Shown here piece after piece: positions 8,580-15,453 of a DNA stretch of 64,000 nt (positions are counted from its first letter, which is position 1; every line of letters starts with the position of its first letter). The notes beneath the pieces were generated by a model, which saw only the letters and a list, made by a program, of their open reading frames with translations, searched no databases and was not told where the DNA came from. The stretch comes from DATFVJ01 sp963851085 (lineage in GTDB: Bacteria > Actinomycetota > Actinomycetes > Streptosporangiales > Streptosporangiaceae), in contig CAWKNX010000005.1 in NCBI GenBank assembly GCA_963851085.1, positions 325,494-389,493 of the forward strand, in the 5' to 3' direction. Position numbers and translations under genes: made by a program.

Positions 8580-8834
8580 ATGCATCCGCTGATCCGGCAA
8601 CAACTCGCCGCCGACCACGTCAACGACATGATCGCAGCGGCCGCCGGCTCGCGGCTGGCACGTCAGGCCCGCCGCACGCGGCGATCCCGAACGTCCAGGC
8701 TAAGAACGCAGCCCGGCCTGCCGCGCAGCCAGGCCGAGCTCCAGCCAGCAGCTTCGCCTGCGCCTGCTCGCCTGGGGCGCCGCCGGGCACTCACCGCCAT
8801 CCGCCGCTTCCGCTGGAACCCCCGGCCCGAATAG
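8580..8834 (+). CDS. Small hypothetical protein, 84 residues
   Basis: The ATG at 8580 follows a CAGGAGGACACC ribosome-binding site. The start MHPLIRQQLAADHVNDMIAA followed by RLARQARRTRRSR is of a kind I associate with short actinomycete proteins encoded downstream of regulated promoters: an N-terminal helix, then an Arg-rich stretch. No catalytic motif is visible. It lies in the same operon-like run as the other small genes, 54 bases after the previous stop. Confidence 0.6.
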   Translation: MHPLIRQQLAADHVNDMIAAAAGSRLARQARRTRRSRTSRLRTQPGLPRSQAELQPAASPAPARLGRRRALTAIRRFRWNPRPE

Positions 8835-8907
8835 CCGCTGCCGACCGGCAGCGCCGGTTCCTGCCGTCTTCGCAGAACTATCCGCAACCCCGCACCGGAG
8901 GTGCGCC

Positions 8908-9111
8908 ATGTGCCCACACCAGCCCCCATGCCCGCCGGCTGACCGCCCGGACCGCCACGCCGCCCACACGGTGGCCTTTCACCCCGAGCAAGGGTGGAAC
9001 CTGCTGTGCAACGGGGTGATCGTGTTCGACGACATGGGTGAGATCCTGCCCGGCGGCCGGGCGGTTCCCCCGCACCGCCCGGCCCACGTCCGGCTTCCCG
9101 CCGCGGCGTGA
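8908..9111 (+). CDS. DUF5999 family protein, 67 residues
   Basis: Starts MCPHQPPCPPADRPDRHAAH with a GGAGGTGCGCC site just upstream. The CPHQPPCP opening, HPEQGWNLLCNGVIVFDD core and PGGRAVPPHRP ending are the DUF5999 pattern. The paired Cys residues near the N-terminus could bind metal, which is an inference. It is probably the last gene of the small-gene operon. Its final codons (from 9097) lie inside a sequence repeated in inverse orientation at 2345-2397. Confidence 0.85.
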   Translation: MCPHQPPCPPADRPDRHAAHTVAFHPEQGWNLLCNGVIVFDDMGEILPGGRAVPPHRPAHVRLPAAA

Positions 9112-9149
9112 GAAAACGTCAAAGGGTGCTTGCGATGCGCCAGATCCGG
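9097..9149 (+). repeat. 53-bp repeat, partner of 2345-2397
   Basis: Spans the last codons and stop of the DUF5999 gene and 38 bases beyond. It matches the minus strand of 2345-2397 over all 53 bases. It marks the right end of the segment that was copied in inverse orientation upstream of the MalT-type regulator. Confidence 0.85.
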
Positions 9150-9490
9150 TCCGCAACGCCCCGGTCGGACTGAAGTCGCACGGCGCATCCAGGTCTCGGC
9201 CGATGTCGAGGTATCCCGCCACCAGCACCCGCACGGGGCGAGCGGTTTATGCCACGGGCACGAGCTGCCTGGACCGTCATCGCGCTGGTCATGCTGGCGC
9301 TGTCACTAGCCGGTCCGCTCAGCGGCGCAGTCCCCACGGCCACGAAGGCGACGCGGACGGGCACGCACCTGGCCGCTGCCGCGGTCCTGCCCCGCATGTT
9401 GACCGGCAGGGTGGTTCCCGATGATCCACATTGCGTAGTCCATCCACGACATCGGCGCAGCCAAGCGCCGTCCCAGCAGAGGAGGAACCA
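9150..9490. other. No confident gene
   Basis: A frame from 9249 begins MPRARAAWTVIALVMLALSL, which would fit a signal peptide or membrane segment. After about 45 codons it becomes Arg/Gln-rich with no recognisable domain and runs into the next locus. It is probably a fragment. Confidence 0.4.
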
Positions 9491-10069
9491 ATGCACACAG
9501 ACATCACGAGCCTGCGCCGTGGTTTCACGGGACAGATTCTGCTGCCCGATGAGGATGGCTACCACCCGGGCACGCAGCGACGGCACGGCAAGCCGCTCGC
9601 GGTCACCGAATTCGGCTGCTGTAGCTATGCAGGCGCTGGTGAGCGCGGCGGCATGGGCTGGGCCATTATCGATATCAGCGCCGACCCGCGCCCGCGCCTA
9701 GACGGTGACTACGTGCGCGACGAGGCCGAACAGGTCAGGTACCTGGACGAGCTGCACGTGATCTTCGCCGCCGAGGACGTGGACCTCGCGTTCTGGTTCA
9801 CCTTCGCCGGCTACAGCCACCTGCATGGCGCCGACCCCCGCCGCGCCCTGGACATGGCCAGCTACGGCCTGGTGAAGACGCTCCCGGGCGGGCCCGGCAC
9901 CGGCTACCACGGCCTCGGCTGGGAACCCAAACTCGCATTCGCCGCGCTGGCTCAGGCCAACTGGCGGACACCCACCCCCGGCGACGCGGCGAAACGCCGG
10001 GCCAGCGTAGGTCATCTCGCTCAGCGCCGGTCGGCATCTCGGCGTGTACAGCGGCAATCAACATGCTGA
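9491..10069 (+). pseudogene. Chimeric fragment: oxidoreductase N-terminus joined to glycosidase-like C-terminus
   Basis: The ATG at 9491 has GAGGAGG upstream. The first 25 codons (MHTDITSLRRGFTGQILLPD and a few more) look like the start of a BBE-type FAD-linked oxidase. The frame then switches without a stop to GKPLAVTEFGCCSYAGAG, continuing with WAIIDISADPRPRLDGDYVR and DLAFWFTFAGYSHLHG. That resembles the C-terminal part of an actinomycete TIM-barrel, glycosidase-like protein. From about 9960 the sequence is again unrelated. Two gene pieces were apparently joined in frame by deletion. It could be expressed from the retained ribosome-binding site, but a working enzyme is unlikely. Confidence 0.6.
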
Positions 10070-10131
10070 GCAGGACAACCAGGACACCGCAGCCGACGTC
10101 AGCGACGCTTGATGAAGCTCTCACCGAAGGG

Positions 10132-11478
10132 ATGACGAAGATGACGACGCGGGATGCAGCAGCGAGCACGCTGCCGCGCTCGATGGCGGAGCAGCACGCG
10201 GGCCGATCGGGGCGGGCGCGAAGCTGGCTGGGGGCAGGCCTGGCAGCCTGCATGGCCGGGTGGGGCGCGAACCAGTTCACCCCGATGCTGCTGCTGTACC
10301 GGTCCCAGCTGGGCCTGAGCGCGGCGATCGTGGAGGCCATGTTCGGCCTGTACGCGATCGGCCTGATCCCGGGCCTGCTCGTGGGCGGGTCGGCCTCGGA
10401 CCGCATCGGCAGGCGCCCGGTGGTAGCCTCCGCGCTGGTCTTGTCGATGATCGGCGGCGGCGTGCTCATCATCGGCGCGCACGGTGCCGGGTGGCTGTTC
10501 GCCGGGCGCCTGGTGGTAGGGCTGGCCAGCGGCAGCGCGTTCAGCGCGGGCGCCGCGTGGATCAAGGAACTGTCGGCACCGCCGTATGAGAACGCGCTGC
10601 CGGGGGCGGGCGCGCGGCGGGCCGGCAGCGCGATGACGCTGGGCTTCGCTCTTGGCCCGCTGGTGGCGGGCGTGCTGGCGCAGTGGGCACCGCTGCCGGC
10701 CACGCTTCCCTACCTGCCGCAGCTCGTGCTCACGGCCTGCGCGCTGGCACTGGCCGCACGAACCCCGGAGACCGTGCGCCGGAGCACGGCCAGCAGCCCC
10801 GCTGCCGGACGGTGGTGGCAGATGCGCGTCCGCGGCCTGGCCGAGCCGCGGTTCCTGCGGGTCGTGCTGCCGCTCGCGCCGTGGGTGTTCGCCTCGGTCG
10901 CCATCGCGATGGTGTATGTGCCGGGCCTGGTGGCCGGCCAGGCCCCGGGCATCGCCGTCGCCTTCGCGGCCGCGGTCGCATTGTGCGCGGCGCTGGGCGG
11001 CGTCGCGGTCCAGCCGCTGGCGCGGCGGCTTGCCAGCCACGATCACCCCGAGCGGCCGCGGCTGCTGATCGCCGGCCTGACGCTGGTGATCGCCGGGCTG
11101 CTGGCAGAGGCCGGCATCGCCGCGCTGGGACAGCTGGGACCGTGGCAGCCGGTGCTGGTGCTGCTGGCCGCGGCGGAACTGGGCTGCGGATACGGCATCT
11201 GCCTGGTCTTCGGCCTGACCGAGGTGGCGCGGCTCGCGCATGCGGACGACCTGGCCAGCATGACCGCCATGTTCCAGGTAGCCAGCTACACCGGCTTCGC
11301 CGTACCCTACCTGCTGTCGGTCTTGCGCGCATACGCCTCCCCGACCGCGCTGCTGCTCGGCGTCGCCGCGCTGGCCGCGCTCACGCTGGCAGCCACGGCC
11401 GGGCAGGCCCGCCGCGCTAGCGCGCGGTGCCCTCCCAAGCCGGCAACCCGATCGGCCGGTACAAGATCAAAGGATTAG
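10132..11478 (+). CDS. MFS transporter, 12 TM
   Basis: About 448 residues from ATG 10132 (an ATG at 10141 is equally possible; the frame stays open from 10063). Motif A is clear after helix 2 (LLVGGSASDRIGRRPVVA). About twelve hydrophobic helices follow, with a central hydrophilic stretch (about 190-215, RTPETVRRSTASSPAAG). This is a general MFS permease, and substrate and direction are unknown. Its stop (11476-11478) lies just beyond a convergent LuxR HTH remnant. No ribosome-binding site stronger than GAAGGG is visible. Confidence 0.85.
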   Translation: MTKMTTRDAAASTLPRSMAEQHAGRSGRARSWLGAGLAACMAGWGANQFTPMLLLYRSQLGLSAAIVEAMFGLYAIGLIPGLLVGGSASDRIGRRPVVASALVLSMIGGGVLIIGAHGAGWLFAGRLVVGLASGSAFSAGAAWIKELSAPPYENALPGAGARRAGSAMTLGFALGPLVAGVLAQWAPLPATLPYLPQLVLTACALALAARTPETVRRSTASSPAAGRWWQMRVRGLAEPRFLRVVLPLAPWVFASVAIAMVYVPGLVAGQAPGIAVAFAAAVALCAALGGVAVQPLARRLASHDHPERPRLLIAGLTLVIAGLLAEAGIAALGQLGPWQPVLVLLAAAELGCGYGICLVFGLTEVARLAHADDLASMTAMFQVASYTGFAVPYLLSVLRAYASPTALLLGVAALAALTLAATAGQARRASARCPPKPATRSAGTRSKD

Positions 11479-11590
11479 GCCCAGCTCCCGTGCGCGGGCA
11501 ACGGCCTCGGTGCGGTTGGTGGCGCCGAGCTTGTCCAGGAGGTGGCTGACATGTTTTTGACGGTGTCGAGGGCGACCAGTGTCAATGGCT
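11470..11590 (-). pseudogene. Remnant of a LuxR HTH domain
   Basis: On the minus strand this encodes LVALDTVKK, then, in another frame, HVSHLLDKLGATNRTEAVARA and RELGLI before a stop. That is the recognition-helix half of a LuxR HTH, closely resembling the C-terminus of the MalT-type regulator at 2708-5479. One base is missing inside the AAA run of the VKK codons. Everything upstream of the HTH is absent. A relic of a second, convergently placed regulator. Confidence 0.75.
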
Positions 11591-11670
11591 CTGGCAGTCC
11601 GCTTTGCCCGCAGCTCAGGTTAGGCTGATTTGGCAAAGTTACAGGTAGATGTGCCATTCTGAGTCAGTTC

Positions 11671-11723
11671 TTGTCACCGTTGCCCGCGTCATGACGGGCA
11701 ATTCTGGTGACAAATCGGTGACA
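11671..11723. other. Nested palindrome and direct repeat before integrase 1
   Basis: TTGTCACC (11671-11678) pairs with GGTGACAA (11706-11713). Inside it, TTGCCCG (11680-11686) pairs with CGGGCAA (11695-11701), and the centre CGTCATGACG is itself palindromic. GGTGACA is repeated at 11717-11723. The location 24-75 bases before the integrase start suggests recombinase arm-binding sites or an operator. Confidence 0.55.
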
Positions 11724-11746
11724 GATGATCTTCATTGGAGGGTGGC

Positions 11747-12825
11747 GTGGGCTTCGCGCGCGAGCGGCCGGGCGTTGATGGGACGGTCCGCTATGCCGCG
11801 ATCTACCGCGGCCTGAAGGGACGCCAGCGGTCGGCAGGAACCTTCGCCACCGAGCGGCAGGCTGATAAGGCGTGGCAGCGGGCCGAGGCCGTGATCGGGC
11901 TGGGCCGGGTGGGGGATCCACGCCGGGGGCGGCAGACCTTCCAGCGCTACGTGGAGGACACTTGGCTGCCGAACCACGAGATCGAGGCGAGCACCCGCCA
12001 GCGGTATACGTACTCGCTGTACCTGCACATCGTGCCGGAGTTCTGGCCGATGCGGATGATCGACATCCTGCCCGAACACGTGCGGGAGTGGGTTGCCATC
12101 CTCAAGGCCAGGGGCGTGAGCCCGTCGACGATCGCCGACAACAAGGTGATTCTCAGCGCGATCTTCACGACTGCGTTGAACGACCAGGTGACCTTCCTGC
12201 ACCCCTGCAAGGGCGTCAAGACCCCGCACGTGCCGGTCAAGCCGCGCACCATCATCACACCGGAGCAGTTCGGCCGTATCTATGCGGCGCTCCCTGACGC
12301 CGATGCCCAGCTGCTGGTGGAGACCGAGATCGAGAGCGGCCTGAGGTGGGGTGAGCTAACCGAGCTTCGGGTGCGCGACCTGGACTTCGGCTCGCGCCTC
12401 CTGACCGTGAGCCGCGCCGTGGTCGAGGTGCACCCGCGTTTCCATCCCGATGGTGGACGCTTCCTGGTCAAGGAATACCCAAAGGACAGGGAGTACCGGC
12501 GCTTCAAGCTCAGCGAGCAGATCGCCACGAAGCTCAGTGCACACATCATCGAACGCGACCTCGGCCCCGATGATTTGCCGTTCCGGGCCCGCTCCGAGGA
12601 AGGCCCACGCGCGCGGAAGCTGCGGCTCGTCGCCGACCCCGCCAGCCTCGGCCGCACCGAGCCCAACGCGGCGGGTCGGCGCTACCCGTCACGGCACTAT
12701 CACCGGCTATTCGCTCGGCCGCTGCCATTGCGATTACTGCCGGGACGCCTGCGCCCGGTACCGTGCGGCGCGGCGGGCCGCGGGCAAGGATGTCCGCCAC
12801 CCGGTCAGCGCGTTCTCAGCCCGCC
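11747..12825 (+). pseudogene. Tyrosine recombinase (integrase 1), frameshifted and truncated
   Basis: The GTG at 11747 has GGAGGG immediately upstream. The N-terminal SAM-like arm and core-binding domain are intact (RYAAIYRGLKGRQRSAGTF, ILSAIFTTALNDQVTFLHPC), as is box I (ESGLRWGELTELRVRD). Near 12685 the frame shifts. The inserted Cys motif continues in the +1 frame as HGTITGYSLGRCHCDYC and YRAARRAAGKDV. After about 12825 homology ends, before the HxxR and catalytic Tyr boxes, so the enzyme is dead. It is closely related to the two other integrases in the window (16872 minus, 45958 plus). Confidence 0.88.
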
Positions 12826-13191
12826 CCGGCCCAAGCGCCTGGACGCTCCCGGCCCACGACGGCCGCCGATCTGGCCCGGCGCGACGTCCCCACTTCATGG
12901 TCGGCCAAGCCCATGCCTGCCGCGACAAGCCCGGGCCACCCGGCGAGCCCGGTTCACTCGAGGCCGCCCAAGCGGGCCGGGCCAGGCCGGTGATGTGGAG
13001 GGAGAGCCGCCCGCGACGATCGTGGAAAACGACGACGGCCCTGGCGCGATGACCCATGCTCCGCGAACACGTCGCGCCGGAAGAATGCCGCGTGTGCGGA
13101 CCACGCCGTTCCGGGGTTCGCGCGTGGCCATAGGTGATTCCGCTGCGGCCGCAGCCTTATCCAGCAGCCGCTGGGCGAACACGAGCGAGTC
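12826..13191. other. No gene recognised
   Basis: About 365 bases between the broken integrase and the Nudix gene. Open frames here are Arg/Pro-rich and match nothing I recognise. The missing integrase C-terminus is not present in any frame. Confidence 0.5.
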
Positions 13192-13713
13192 TTATCGCGG
13201 GTAGCCGTCCTGCAGATAGGGTGTCCATCCGCTGGTCAGGGCGTCGAGCGCGGCGGAGACTCGCCGCCAGACGTATGGCCGTAGGCGTGTCGCTGCCTGG
13301 TCTGGTGTGCAGAATTCGAGTGGGGTCAGCTCGCCGTCGAGCAACTTGAGGCCAGTGATCTGATCACGGTCCAGTACGCCTCCGTCGAAGATGAAACTGA
13401 TCAGGTCGTCCCATGGGCCGTGGGGGGAGACCCAGTCCACGCAGAGGAGATTCCCGACCTGGAGGTCGAGGCCAAGTTCTTCTTTCAGCTCACGGCGTGC
13501 GGCGTCGGCGGGCGGCTCGTTGGCCTCGACCATGCCGCCGGGCAGGTCCCAGTCAGGCTTGTACTTGGGATCGACGAGCAGCATCCGGCCGGTGTCATCG
13601 CGCAGGAGCACGTCGGCGCTGACCCGCTTGCGCGCCTGCTTGGCGTCGCCTTCGGCCAGGTGCGCGTTCCATGCCTCGGGGTCGCGCTCGTACAAGGCGT
13701 CGTCTGAAGTCAC
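13192..13713 (-). CDS. Nudix hydrolase
   Basis: 173 residues. A GTG start at 13713 follows GGAGGGCAC. The Nudix box is complete: GMVEANEPPADAARRELKEE then LG, matching Gx5Ex7REUxEExGU, near residues 70-92. It should hydrolyse a nucleoside-diphosphate-linked substrate using divalent metal bound by the box glutamates. The specific substrate is unknown. The start overlaps the stop of the upstream XRE/TPR remnant (GTGA), so the two once formed an operon. This regulator-plus-Nudix pairing is familiar from streptomycete-like genomes. Confidence 0.9.
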   Translation of the reverse strand: MTSDDALYERDPEAWNAHLAEGDAKQARKRVSADVLLRDDTGRMLLVDPKYKPDWDLPGGMVEANEPPADAARRELKEELGLDLQVGNLLCVDWVSPHGPWDDLISFIFDGGVLDRDQITGLKLLDGELTPLEFCTPDQAATRLRPYVWRRVSAALDALTSGWTPYLQDGYPR

Positions 13714-13955
13714 GTGCCCTCCCCTCGGCTGGGTTGGCTGTCGTGCCCATCTATTGTCAGCCACTGGTAGAGCCGGGTTCGTTCGCTGAGTGCCTCCTCC
13801 AGACAGTCCAGGAATGCGGCCACCGCTGGGCTGGGGCTGTGAGGGCGCAGCAGATGCTGGAGGTCGACGAGCTGCTCGATTACCAGGAATGACCCGAGTG
13901 CCTGGGTCGAATCGAGCACGTCCTGCGCGATGCCGCACGCTTCGTCGGGCTTGCC
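13710..13955 (-). pseudogene. C-terminal tail of an XRE/TPR-type regulator
   Basis: About 80 codons with the character of the TPR tail of actinomycete XRE regulators (GKPDEACGIAQDVLDSTQAL, then LVDLQHLLRPHSPSPAVAAF and ERTRLYQWLTIDGH). The stop overlaps the Nudix start. Sequence beyond about 13955 belongs to a different, oppositely oriented gene tail, so the HTH and most TPR repeats have been lost at a rearrangement junction. Confidence 0.7.
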
Positions 13956-14300
13956 GAGAGCGTTGAGGAACTGGACGCCACGGTGCGGCACGTACGCGAA
14001 CTGTGGGATATCACCGACCCGCGCCCTGGGAGATTCCGGGCCAGCGTTTTCGAGTTCCGCCCCTATCCCGGCACACCAGAGTGGCGTCGGCTGGTCGCCA
14101 CTGAGCGCTATGACGTGCGCCAGCTCCTCGACTACATGGCCGTCGACCTCACCGCGGGCGGCCTGGACGAGGCGATGCGCGGACGGGACGAATTCAACTT
14201 CTCGGTCAACATCCAGTTCGGCGAAGCCGGCCTGGACGAAGTTCGCCGTCGCCTTGTGGAGTTATCACAAGAACAGCACCTACGGAGCCAGGCAGTATGA
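13956..14300 (+). pseudogene. C-terminal tail of a radical-SAM protein
   Basis: In-frame sequence VEELDATVRHVRELWD, then ASVFEFRPYPGTPEWRRL and FNFSVNIQFGEAGLDEVRR, ending with TGA at 14298-14300. The FxPYPGTPEW motif is typical of the post-barrel region of radical-SAM enzymes of the B12-binding type. The CxxxCxxC iron-sulfur motif and the barrel are missing: the sequence upstream of about 13955 is the antisense of a regulator tail. A short product could start at GTG 13983 but would lack the active site. The stop overlaps the next gene (ATGA), showing that it was the first gene of a two-gene operon. Confidence 0.65.
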
Positions 14301-14926
14301 CCAGGCGGGGGCTCTTCATCGCCATCGACGGCCCGAGCGGCATCGGCAAGAGCACGGTCACGGCCGAACTCGCCCGCCAGCTAGCCGCTCGGGAGCACAG
14401 CGTCATAGCCACGAAGGAGCCGACGGCGACACCGCTCGGCAGCCTGGCGCGCTTCGGGACCGACGACTACCGGGGCCTGACACTGGCCTGCCTGGTGGCG
14501 GCCGATCGGTACCAGCACCTCGGGCAAGAGATCCGCCCGGCACTCGCTGCCGGACAGCTGGTGGTCTGCGACCGCTACGTCGCTTCATCGCTCGTACTGC
14601 AGCGCATGGATGGCGTAGCACCGGAGTTCCTCTGGCAGCTCAACCAGTACGCTGACCGGCCCGATCTGACCGTGATACTCCTCGGCGATCCAACGCGCTC
14701 ACGGCAACGGGCAGAAAGGCGCGGTCTCTATAGCCGGTTCCACCGTGGCGGCCGCGCGGCTGGAGATGCCCAAATGGCGCTCTACCGTGTCGTGGCGGCC
14801 GAGCTGGAACAAGCTGGTTACGACGTGCTAGCGCACGAGGTGGGTACGCAGGCGCCAGCGGAAGTCGCCGGTGCGCTGTGCGCGGCCGTGCTGGCACGAG
14901 CAGGCGGTCAAGGCGAGGCGACCTGA
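14297..14926 (+). CDS. dTMP kinase-like P-loop nucleotide kinase
   Basis: 209 residues. P-loop IDGPSGIGKSTVTAEL (residues 10-25), the DRY motif of thymidylate kinases (VVCDRYVASSLVLQ, about 93-106) and an Arg-rich LID (RSRQRAERRGLYSRF). Length equals canonical Tmk (about 210). By family it phosphorylates dTMP or a related nucleotide. The divergent P-loop and accessory location suggest a paralogue with a special role rather than the housekeeping enzyme, which is an inference. The ATG overlaps the radical-SAM tail stop. Its 3' end overlaps the convergent CYTH gene by 19 bases. Confidence 0.85.
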   Translation: MTRRGLFIAIDGPSGIGKSTVTAELARQLAAREHSVIATKEPTATPLGSLARFGTDDYRGLTLACLVAADRYQHLGQEIRPALAAGQLVVCDRYVASSLVLQRMDGVAPEFLWQLNQYADRPDLTVILLGDPTRSRQRAERRGLYSRFHRGGRAAGDAQMALYRVVAAELEQAGYDVLAHEVGTQAPAEVAGALCAAVLARAGGQGEAT

Positions 14927-15453
14927 GCGGCACGAACCAGGGAGTCATGCGTCTCCTCGGTGCGCTGTGCCTCGACATCCAGGCTGGCCACAAATGCCGC
15001 CAGCTCAGCCTGAACATCTTCGGCAGAGACATCGTCAGGCACGATGCGCTCAAGCTCCAGGAAGGTGCCGACACCTTCGAGATCATCAAGGCACAGCGAC
15101 ATGCCGTTGACCGCGGCAGCGCGGCGGGCCTTGATCACACGCACCGTGGCGTAGAAACCCATGAGCAAGATCGCCTGGTGCATGGCCTGGCGGTCGGCTA
15201 CCTCGGTCTCGTGTTCCACACAGGACTGGGCATTGATGGTCGGCTGTTTCAGCGCGAAGAAATGGCGGCCGCGGGCCGTGCGCAGGCGCACGAAGGGCAC
15301 GCCAAGCTTGCTGTCACCGAACTGCCAGCCCCGCGGGGCGTACGCTTGATCGTCCTGATGGACCGGCGTGCCCAGTTCGATGCCCTGGGCCTTGAGGGCT
15401 GCCAGCAGGGCTTCGGCATCGCGGACTCGGTACTTGACCTCGATCTCACGCAC
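14908..15453 (-). CDS. CYTH domain protein (class IV adenylate cyclase / triphosphatase type)
   Basis: 181 residues from GTG 15453, which has GGAGG five bases upstream. The CYTH ExExK signature is at the very start (VREIEVKYRV). Further charged strands follow, as in the tunnel fold (PFVRLRT, FFALKQP, ELERIVPDD). Members cleave triphosphates (thiamine triphosphate, polyphosphate) or cyclise ATP. The sequence does not distinguish these. The frame is also open upstream into integrase 2, so a fused product is possible, but the strong internal ribosome-binding site favours separate translation. It converges on the dTMP-kinase-like gene. Confidence 0.8.
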   Translation of the reverse strand: MREIEVKYRVRDAEALLAALKAQGIELGTPVHQDDQAYAPRGWQFGDSKLGVPFVRLRTARGRHFFALKQPTINAQSCVEHETEVADRQAMHQAILLMGFYATVRVIKARRAAAVNGMSLCLDDLEGVGTFLELERIVPDDVSAEDVQAELAAFVASLDVEAQRTEETHDSLVRAAQVASP

